The position numbers and the translations under genes are program-made. A stretch of 64,000 nt of DNA from Streptomyces durmitorensis (lineage in GTDB: Bacteria > Actinomycetota > Actinomycetes > Streptomycetales > Streptomycetaceae): assembly GCF_023498005.1 (NCBI RefSeq), contig NZ_CP097289.1:1302001-1366000 (forward strand), written 5' to 3'. Every line of letters starts with the position of its first letter. Position 1 is the first letter of the stretch. The notes beneath the pieces were generated by a model. The model was given only the letters and a program-made list of their open reading frames with translations. It was not told the DNA's origin and ran no database searches. Positions 57,566 through 64,000 of the stretch are shown here, one piece after another.

Positions 57566-59557
57566 ATGAGCACATCGCAACGGCGGTCGGCCACGGAGTC
57601 CGGGCGGGTGGCCCTTGACCAGGCCGAAGCCGTCATCGTCGACCAGTACACCCGCCTCGTACGCCTCGCCTACCTCACGCTCCCCCACACCCTCAGCAGG
57701 CACCAGCGGGTTCTCGTCGCCCATTCGCTGGTACAGCGCGCCCTGCCCGGCTTCCGCATAGGACGGGCCACACCCCGGGTGCCCGCGCAGCGGGGCAGGC
57801 CCGACCCCGCGGTGGCGAGCGTGCGAGCGCGCGTCGTTCGCTCGGCGCTGGCCCACGACCGCCGCCCGCGCGGCTGGCCGGGTCTCCTGCCGCCTCCCCG
57901 CACGCTGCGCCCCACGCTCCCGGTGGTCTGGGGGCTGCGTCTCTTCCCGCGCGCCGGTGGCGGCGAGGAGATCGCCCTTGGGCAGGTCCTCTCCGAGGTC
58001 CCCGCACCCGCCCGTGCGGCCTTCGTGCTGCTCCAGCTGGAAGGCCTGTCCCGCTCCGAGGTCGTCGAGCTGCTCACCGCCGCCGATGTGCCCGAGCCGG
58101 AGCACGCGCTGCGCACCGCCTGCGACGTGGAGGCGGCGGCGGGCGGGGCGATCGCGGGCGAGGCGACACAAACGCTCCTGCGTTCGCGGGAGTTCGACGC
58201 CTGTTCCGTACAGACCCGTCCGACCGATCTGCTGCGCCGCAGACGCCGGTACCAGCTCGCCTGGGTCACCGCGGGCATCGTCGCCCTCGCTGGTGCGGTG
58301 CTGCTGACCGGCATCTGGGCCACGCCCCCGGCCGAGCCCTCCCGCACTGCCGGCATCCGCCCCGCGATCAGCCCCGCCCAGTTGCTCCGCACCCCGGGCG
58401 ACACCTGGGCCGACACCTCACGCGTGGACTTCACCGCCTGGCCCGCACGCGGCGCACGTACCGGCGACGACGAGCTGATCAACCGAGCGCTCGCCACGTG
58501 GACCGACCCGCCACGCGGCACCAGGGTCGGCGTCGCGAAGGCCACCACCGCCGAACCGCCGCCCAGGACCACCCAGTTGCTGTACGCGGGTGCCGTCGGC
58601 CGGGAGGCGGTCGTGCTGTTCCACGACGGCCGGCGCGTCGTCCGCTACGGCGAACCGCTCTCGTCGCGGGGCGCGGCAGCCGCGTCCCTGGACATCTCCC
58701 GCTCCGACGAGGCCGACGTGACCACGGCGGCCGCGCTCGTCCTCAGCCGCGAGGCGGGCAAGATCCGCTATCTGACCGCCCCTTGGATCGCCGAGGCGCA
58801 GACGCGCGACCTGCTGACCCCCAACTCCCCCGGCCGTCCGCTCGACGTGTCGGACGAGGGCGTCACCGATGCCGTCGGCCAGCCGCCGGGCAAGGGAGCG
58901 TGCGACAGCCTGCCGGTCATGCAGCTGCGCTCCTCCAGCAAGATCGTGGAGAAGCACGCCTTCCTCGTCACGGACCTCGGCGACCTGACTCCCACGCATC
59001 TCAGCTACACGCCCCTGCCCGGCACCGGAGCCCCGCCCCGGCAGCCCCGCGAGGCCACCAGCAGCACGGCACTGCGGAGTTGGGCCCGCACCGCGTGCCA
59101 GCTCCCCGAGATGCGGGGCGGCGGCGTGCGGTCCGTCAACCAGTGGGACTTCGCCGAGCAGGACCTTCCCGAGCAGGGCGGCCGAGCGGTGTGGTCCTGC
59201 ACCCGTGCCTCCACCTGGCGCGGCCCCGGCGACGTCCTTGTGCAGTTCCGCACGTCCACGGCGTCCGCCACCGCCCCGGCGAAGGTCGTCGGGCAGGCAC
59301 GCTCGACCGCTGCCTGCAGCCGGTTCGGCCAGCACATCGTGGCCAGTACCCCCTGGACGGCGGGCTCCGGGCGCCACTACCTCCTCGCCGCGGGCAGTCG
59401 CGAGGTCACCGACATCGAGGTGACCGGTGAGGTCGAGGAGACCGAGCGAGGGCGCACACTGGCCGTCAAGGCTCCCAAGGACCCCGGCGTGAGTGTGCGG
59501 GCACGCCTGACCGACGGTGAGACCCTGGACGAGGTCGGCTCGCGCCCCGCGCGCTAG
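57566..59557 (+). CDS. membrane-tethered sigma-like protein
   Basis: 663 residues. The cytoplasmic part (1-225) has a degenerate sigma region 2 pattern (AVIVDQYTRLVRLAYLTLP) and a region-4-like helix-turn-helix (VPAPARAAFVLLQLEGLSRSEVVELL with a gap). One membrane span lies at residues 231-251. The extracellular part of about 410 residues has no recognised domain and contains several cysteines (GACDSLP, ARTACQLPEM, VWSCTRAS, TAACSRFG) likely in disulfides. GGAAGG precedes the ATG by about 11 nt. It could be a non-canonical sigma factor or an inactive derivative acting as membrane receptor. Layout parallels the sigma-CAP fusion at 31998. Confidence 0.78.
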   Translation: MSTSQRRSATESGRVALDQAEAVIVDQYTRLVRLAYLTLPHTLSRHQRVLVAHSLVQRALPGFRIGRATPRVPAQRGRPDPAVASVRARVVRSALAHDRRPRGWPGLLPPPRTLRPTLPVVWGLRLFPRAGGGEEIALGQVLSEVPAPARAAFVLLQLEGLSRSEVVELLTAADVPEPEHALRTACDVEAAAGGAIAGEATQTLLRSREFDACSVQTRPTDLLRRRRRYQLAWVTAGIVALAGAVLLTGIWATPPAEPSRTAGIRPAISPAQLLRTPGDTWADTSRVDFTAWPARGARTGDDELINRALATWTDPPRGTRVGVAKATTAEPPPRTTQLLYAGAVGREAVVLFHDGRRVVRYGEPLSSRGAAAASLDISRSDEADVTTAAALVLSREAGKIRYLTAPWIAEAQTRDLLTPNSPGRPLDVSDEGVTDAVGQPPGKGACDSLPVMQLRSSSKIVEKHAFLVTDLGDLTPTHLSYTPLPGTGAPPRQPREATSSTALRSWARTACQLPEMRGGGVRSVNQWDFAEQDLPEQGGRAVWSCTRASTWRGPGDVLVQFRTSTASATAPAKVVGQARSTAACSRFGQHIVASTPWTAGSGRHYLLAAGSREVTDIEVTGEVEETERGRTLAVKAPKDPGVSVRARLTDGETLDEVGSRPAR

Positions 59558-59706
59558 GCGGACCGCACGGAGCCGACGAGCGGCCGCGGCGGAGGCAGCC
59601 GTGCCGTACGACCCATCCGGCACCGGCGCGGCTCCGAATCACGGGTGTCCGCCACGTTCGGCCGGCCACCGGCTTCGGCCGGTCACCGACATGTCGAGGA
59701 GTCCCC

Positions 59707-60408
59707 GTGCCCATCCGCGACGGCCACCGCCCGGCCCTTGAACTGAGCGGGCCGGTCGAGAAGCCGCGTGCCGCCGTGCTCCTGCTGCACGGCGGCCGTG
59801 AGCACGGGACCGCCGCGCCGCCGCCGTGGAATCTGCCGGATGTGCGCCTGCGTCTCTTCGAGGGCGCGATCCGGGGCGCGATCCGGCGGTCCACGTCGCA
59901 GGACGCCGTACTCCTCGGGCGGGTGCGCTATCGCTTCCGGGGCTGGAACGGAGAGCGCCAGGACGCGGCGCAGGACGCCCGCCGCGCCCTGCGTGAGCTG
60001 GAACTGCTCGCGGGTGAGGTGCCGACCGTCCTGGTCGGCCATTCGATGGGGGCCCGCGCCGCGCTCGCGGCCGCCGGGGACCCGCTGGTCCGAGGGGTGG
60101 TCGGCCTCGCACCCTGGTGCCCCGCCGGGGAGCCCGTGGCGCACCTGCGCGGGCGGCGCGTGGTGCTGCTGCACGGCGACAAGGACCGTACGACCGATCC
60201 CAGGTCGTCCCTGGACTTCGCGGCGCGGGCGGGCGCCGCGGGCGCCGACGCGGCCACCGTGCTGATGTGCGGCAGCGGCCACGCCATGCTGAGACGGGCC
60301 ACCGCGTGGCACGACCTGACCGGCAGGGCCGTGGCCGGGTTCCTGGGCCTCGCCGAGCTCCCCGCGGTGATCGCCGAACAGTTTCCTCCCACCAGCACGT
60401 CGCGGTGA
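59707..60408 (+). CDS. alpha/beta hydrolase
   Basis: 233-residue cytoplasmic serine hydrolase. Nucleophile Ser113 in VGHSMGARAAL, acid in HGDKDRTTDP, and His in GSGHAMLRR; an oxyanion-region LLHGG is at about residues 26-30. Small dienelactone-hydrolase/esterase-like type; substrate unknown. GTG start set by CGAGGAG upstream. It stands alone between the sigma-like gene and the lipid-modification operon. Confidence 0.85.
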   Translation: MPIRDGHRPALELSGPVEKPRAAVLLLHGGREHGTAAPPPWNLPDVRLRLFEGAIRGAIRRSTSQDAVLLGRVRYRFRGWNGERQDAAQDARRALRELELLAGEVPTVLVGHSMGARAALAAAGDPLVRGVVGLAPWCPAGEPVAHLRGRRVVLLHGDKDRTTDPRSSLDFAARAGAAGADAATVLMCGSGHAMLRRATAWHDLTGRAVAGFLGLAELPAVIAEQFPPTSTSR

Positions 60409-60569
60409 CGCCCCGCACGTCGCGATGACAGCCAGTACGTCACGGTGACGCTGTGACGCTGTGACGCGGGTGCCGGAGATCGTCGCGCTCCTGACCAAGC
60501 CGCGGCACGTCCCGCTCCGAATCATCTCCAGAGCACGTCCGGCGGCACCGGACGAGGAGATGGGACGGC

Positions 60570-61883
60570 ATGAGAGAACAGCGACGGCGTACGGCGGTGG
60601 TGGGATCCGGGGTGGCGGGGCTCACCGCCGCGTACATCCTGCGATCCGCACACGATGTGACCCTCTACGAGGCGGACGACCGCCTCGGCGGTCATGCGCA
60701 CACCCACGACGTCCCGGGGTCGGACGGCCGGACACGCGCCGTGGACTCCGGCTTCATCGTGCACAACGCCCGCACCTATCCGAACCTGCTCCGCCTGTTC
60801 CGGGAACTGGCCGTCACCTCGCAGCCGACGGAGATGAGCATGTCCGTGCGGTGCGAGGGGTGCGGTCTCGAATACGCGGGCGCGCGGGGCCCGCGCGGCC
60901 TGTTCGCGCAGCCGCGCAACGCGCTGCGCGGCCCGTACCTGCGGATGCTCTCCGAGATACCTCGCTTCCACCGCAGGGCATCGGAGTCCCTGACACGGAA
61001 CCCGGACGACGCGGACGACGGGGACGACGGGGACGACGGGGACGGCACCGGACGCGACGCCACGTTCGGCGCGTTCCTCACGCGCCACCGCTTCTCCCCC
61101 TACTTCGTGCGCCACTTCGCGGTGCCTCTCGTGTCGGCGGTGTGGTCCTGCCCGCCGGGCACGGCCCTGCGCTATCCGGCCCGTTATCTGTTCCGGTTCC
61201 TGGACCACCACGGGATGCTCACGGTGACCGGGTCTCCCGCCTGGCGCACGGTGGCGGGCGGCTCAAGGGAGTACGTGGAGCGGATCGGCAAGCAGCTCCA
61301 GGCCGTTCACACATCCATGCCGGTGCGGTCCGTGCGCCGTGGTGACGGCCGCGTGACCCTCACCACCGTGGACGGCACGACCGATACGTACGACTCCGTG
61401 GTCGTCGCGGTCCATCCGGACCAGGCGCTGCGTCTGCTGGCGGACGCGTCCACCGAGGAACGCGAGATCCTGGGGGCCTTCCGGTACTCCCGCAACCCGG
61501 CCCTGCTGCACACCGACACCACGGTGCTGCCGCGCAGCCGCGCCGCGCGCGCCTCGTGGAACTATCTGCTCCCCTCATGCGGCGCCACCACCGACCACGT
61601 GCGGGTCAGCTACGACATGACCCGTCTGCAGCGGCTCGACGCCCCCGAGACGTACGTGGTGACCCTGGGCGGCGAGGACGAGGTAAGCCCCGACCGGGTG
61701 CTGGCCGAGATGGCGTACGAACACCCCGTCTACACCCCTCAGTCGCTCGCCGCACAGCGCAGGCTCTCCTCCCTGAACGGCCCCGTCACCGCCTTCGCGG
61801 GCGCCTATCACGGCTGGGGTTTCCACGAGGACGGCTGCCGCTCGGGGGTCGAGGCGGCCCTGGCGATGGGGGTGCGCTGGTGA
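60570..61883 (+). CDS. FAD-dependent oxidoreductase of the lipid-modification operon
   Basis: 437-residue amine-oxidase-like flavoprotein. FAD Rossmann motif AVVGSGVAGLTAAYIL and the follow-on YEADDRLGGHAHT; the C-terminal closing motif is FAGAYHGWGFHEDGCRSG. This protein, a DUF1365 protein and cyclopropane-synthase-like methyltransferases form a conserved operon in many bacteria; in Rhodobacter related genes are in the singlet-oxygen regulon and act in fatty-acid modification. A GAC-rich microrepeat encodes DDGDDGDDGDG near residue 150, a likely disordered loop. Overlaps DUF1365 by GTGA. Confidence 0.88.
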   Translation: MREQRRRTAVVGSGVAGLTAAYILRSAHDVTLYEADDRLGGHAHTHDVPGSDGRTRAVDSGFIVHNARTYPNLLRLFRELAVTSQPTEMSMSVRCEGCGLEYAGARGPRGLFAQPRNALRGPYLRMLSEIPRFHRRASESLTRNPDDADDGDDGDDGDGTGRDATFGAFLTRHRFSPYFVRHFAVPLVSAVWSCPPGTALRYPARYLFRFLDHHGMLTVTGSPAWRTVAGGSREYVERIGKQLQAVHTSMPVRSVRRGDGRVTLTTVDGTTDTYDSVVVAVHPDQALRLLADASTEEREILGAFRYSRNPALLHTDTTVLPRSRAARASWNYLLPSCGATTDHVRVSYDMTRLQRLDAPETYVVTLGGEDEVSPDRVLAEMAYEHPVYTPQSLAAQRRLSSLNGPVTAFAGAYHGWGFHEDGCRSGVEAALAMGVRW

Positions 61884-62641
61884 ACGCCTCCCCCGGCCAG
61901 GTGCCCGCGCTGTATCCGAGCGTCATCACCCACGTCCGCACAAGCCCGCGTCACTACCGGCTCACGCACCGCACGTACCTGTGGCTGATCGACCTGGCCG
62001 CACCTCCCCGACTTCCCTTCCTGCTGCGCCCGTTGGCCCGTTTCGACGGACGCGACCACTTCGGCGGCTCGGCCACCGGCATCAGGGCGGGGCTCGATGC
62101 CTTTCTCGCCACGCGCGGGATCACGCTGGACGGCGGGCGCGTGCTGATGCTCGCCCATGCCCGGGTCCTCGGACACGTCTTCAATCCGCTGTCCCTGTAC
62201 TGGTGTCACGGACCCGGCGGTGAGCTGCGCTGCGTCGTGGCCGAGGTGCACAACACCTACGGCGAGCGGCACTGCTACCTCCTGGGGCCCGACGCCGCGC
62301 AGAGCGCGGACGCGCCCCAGGAGTTCGAGGTGGCCAAGGAGTTCTACGTCTCGCCGTTCTTCCCGGTCGACGGCGCGTACCGGATGCGGCTTCCCACGCC
62401 GGGCGAACGCCTCGCCGTCACCTTGCACTTCGACCAGGGCGGCCACCGGAAGTTCACGGCGACCGTGCGCGGCGAGCGCCGCCCCGCGACCACCGGTGTG
62501 CTGCTGCGGGCGGCCGTCCGCCACCCCTGGTCCACGGTCGCCGTCTCGGCGGCCATCCGGCGCCACGGCATCGCGCTGTGGCTGCGCGGTCTGCCCGTGC
62601 AGAAGCGACCCCGACATCGTCCCCAGGAGGGCCTGAAGTGA
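61880..62641 (+). CDS. DUF1365 protein
   Basis: 253-residue member of DUF1365, a family always found beside FAD oxidoreductases and cyclopropane-fatty-acid synthase-like enzymes and assumed to act with them in membrane-lipid modification. Conserved motifs: VRTSPRHYRLTHRTYLWLID with a gap, LGHVFNPLSLYWCH, EVHNTYGERHCYLL, KEFYVSPFFPVDG. GTG start overlaps the preceding stop (GTGA), and its own stop overlaps the next GTG, so the three genes are coupled. Confidence 0.9.
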   Translation: MNASPGQVPALYPSVITHVRTSPRHYRLTHRTYLWLIDLAAPPRLPFLLRPLARFDGRDHFGGSATGIRAGLDAFLATRGITLDGGRVLMLAHARVLGHVFNPLSLYWCHGPGGELRCVVAEVHNTYGERHCYLLGPDAAQSADAPQEFEVAKEFYVSPFFPVDGAYRMRLPTPGERLAVTLHFDQGGHRKFTATVRGERRPATTGVLLRAAVRHPWSTVAVSAAIRRHGIALWLRGLPVQKRPRHRPQEGLK

Positions 62642-63939
62642 GTACGTCCACAACCGGTGTATCCAGTGCGTCCGGCCCGTCCGGTGTGTCCGGCGACGCC
62701 CGTGCGCGGGTCGCGGTCGACGCCGAGCGGTGGCCCGATGTCGTGGCCGTTCCGCGGTGTTCCGCGGCGCGGCAGGCACTGGCCCGGACCGTCGTGCGCC
62801 GTGCGCTGAACGGGCTGCCGCTCCAGGTGGCGATGGGCGGCGCTGAACTCCTGGGCAGGGGCGGCCCGTTGCTGGAGGTGCGCGATCCCGACAGCTTCCT
62901 GCGGCGCGTCGCGACGCACGGGCTCGTCGGCTTCGGCGAGTCGTACATGGCGCACGAGTGGGACGCGCGGGAGCTGGTCGCGGTGCTCACCGTGCTCGCC
63001 GAGCACACGGCCACGCTGGTACCGCCCTCGCTGCAGCGGCTGCGCACCCTCTGGGCCCCCAGGCAGCCGGCCGAGCAGCGCAACACCCCCAGTGGCGCGC
63101 AGGCCAACATCCGGCACCACTACGACCTGTCGAACGACCTGTTCGCCCTGTTCCTCGACGACTCCCTGAGTTACTCCTCCGCTCTCTTCGACGGCTTGCC
63201 CGCGGCCTGGTCCGATCTGGAGACAGGCCAGCACCGCAAGATCGACCGCATGCTCGACCTGTGCGGTGCGGGACCCGGTACGCGGCTGCTTGAGATCGGC
63301 ACGGGCTGGGGCGCCCTGGCCATCCGCGCGGCGGCGCGGGGAGCGAGCGTCCACTCGGTCACCCTCTCGGCCCAGCAGCGCGACCTGGCCCGGGAACGGG
63401 TGCGTGCGGCGGGCCACGAGGACCGGGTCCGCATCGAGCTGTGCGACTACCGCCAGGTGCGCGGCAGATACGACGCGATCGCGAGCGTGGAGATGATCGA
63501 GGCGGTCGGGGCGGAGTACTGGCCCACGTTCTTCCGCACCCTGGACTCCTTGCTGGCGCCGGGCGGCTCGGTGGCGCTCCAGGCGATCACCATGCCGCAC
63601 GACCGGATGCTCGCGAGCCGGAGCACCTACACCTGGGTGCAGAAGTACATCTTCCCCGGCGGTCAACTGCCCTCCGTCCGCGCCGTCGAGGAGACCGCAC
63701 GCGCCCACACCGGGCTGCGGGTCACCGCGTGCGACGGATTCGGCGCGCACTACGCGCAGACGCTGGCGCTGTGGCGCGAGCGCTTCGCCCAACAGGACGA
63801 CGCCGTGGGCGACTTGGGCTTCGATGCCACCTTCCGTCGCATGTGGGACTTCTACCTCGCCTACTCCGAGGCGGGCTTCCGCTCCGGCTACCTCGACGTG
63901 CACCAGATCCAGCTGACCGGACAGGGAGCAGGACAGTGA
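62638..63939 (+). CDS. cyclopropane-fatty-acyl-phospholipid synthase-like methyltransferase
   Basis: 433-residue SAM-dependent enzyme adding a methylene or methyl group to unsaturated phospholipid chains. N-terminal CFA domain (about 60-130: FGESYMAHEWDARELVAVL with a gap), signature NIRHHYDLSNDLFALFLDDSL with a gap, SAM site LLEIGTGWGALAIRAA, then ASVEMIEAVG and WVQKYIFPGGQLPS, all typical of CfaS. The first 35 residues are Ser/Gly-rich and non-conserved. CAGGAGG precedes the GTG, which overlaps the DUF1365 stop. Confidence 0.92.
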   Translation: MSTSTTGVSSASGPSGVSGDARARVAVDAERWPDVVAVPRCSAARQALARTVVRRALNGLPLQVAMGGAELLGRGGPLLEVRDPDSFLRRVATHGLVGFGESYMAHEWDARELVAVLTVLAEHTATLVPPSLQRLRTLWAPRQPAEQRNTPSGAQANIRHHYDLSNDLFALFLDDSLSYSSALFDGLPAAWSDLETGQHRKIDRMLDLCGAGPGTRLLEIGTGWGALAIRAAARGASVHSVTLSAQQRDLARERVRAAGHEDRVRIELCDYRQVRGRYDAIASVEMIEAVGAEYWPTFFRTLDSLLAPGGSVALQAITMPHDRMLASRSTYTWVQKYIFPGGQLPSVRAVEETARAHTGLRVTACDGFGAHYAQTLALWRERFAQQDDAVGDLGFDATFRRMWDFYLAYSEAGFRSGYLDVHQIQLTGQGAGQ

Positions 63940-64000
63940 CCTCGACCGCCGAACGACTCAACGGACTTCTCTGCGACGCGCTGGGCGGACCCGTGCCGCT
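63936..64000 (+). CDS. next gene of the lipid operon, cut by window end
   Basis: A GTG overlapping the previous stop (GTGA) opens a frame reading MTSTAERLNGLLCDALGGPV up to the window edge. The beginning and position suit a second CFA-synthase-like SAM methyltransferase, which often follows in such operons, but only 21 codons are visible. Confidence 0.5.
   Translation, partial: MTSTAERLNGLLCDALGGPVP

Noticed and set aside
60409-60569. Repeated GTGACG/GCTGTGACGCTGTGACGC sequence as an operator
   Set aside because: Short, imperfect and without a recognisable promoter; not strong enough to list.

Overview
The window is very high-GC DNA with GTG starts, dense 4-nt ATGA/GTGA gene overlaps and a gene set typical of a Streptomyces-type actinomycete: family 2 encapsulin, SoxR-type operator, GlxA-like AraC regulator, membrane-tethered sigma-like proteins, DUF1206 and TPR-CHAT proteins. 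No tRNA, rRNA, CRISPR array or insertion sequence was seen. Positions come from reading the sequence; homology statements rest on recognised motifs, not on a search.

Layout. (1) 31-7004: a catabolic run on the minus strand (amidohydrolase, MFS transporter, Asp/Glu racemase-like protein, acyl-CoA dehydrogenase, acyl-CoA synthetase) divergent from a TetR regulator, with a palindromic operator between them. (2) 7111-15961: VOC protein and DUF1905/YdeI protein, arylsulfatase, ABC exporter with a textbook SoxR promoter, Tat-secreted GH3 beta-glucosidase, GNAT enzyme. (3) 16296-23901: family 2 encapsulin shell with a cyclic-nucleotide-binding insert and its cysteine desulfurase cargo, a second acyl-CoA synthetase, and a TetR/DUF35/EtfBA group that shares one operator type. 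(4) 24138-31432: a tightly coupled operon with two caspase-like CHAT proteins, TPR proteins, a membrane protein and a small Cys-containing protein, probably a conflict or signalling system. (5) 31998-40945: a sigma factor fused to a zinc-binding motif, a membrane span and an extracellular CAP domain, then housekeeping-type genes and two CNNM/CorC membrane proteins. (6) 41115-45496: ABC-2 transporter plus two-component system, in which a 636-bp repeat tract separates kinase and regulator. (7) 45609-46404: gene remnants. (8) 46405-56646: an exopolysaccharide locus whose enzyme set (PelF-like glycosyltransferase, CE18/Agd3-like deacetylase, GH114-like and spherulin-4/GH135-like hydrolases, epimerase, nucleotidyltransferase, dehydratase) mirrors the fungal galactosaminogalactan and bacterial Pel pathways. 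(9) 57566-64000: a second membrane-tethered sigma-like protein, a hydrolase, and a lipid-modification operon (FAD enzyme, DUF1365, cyclopropane-synthase-like methyltransferase, start of a further gene).

The strongest candidates for a little-described system are the galactosaminogalactan-like locus and the CHAT operon. The most secure regulatory call is the SoxR box in a 19-bp-spaced, apparently leaderless promoter in front of the ABC exporter.
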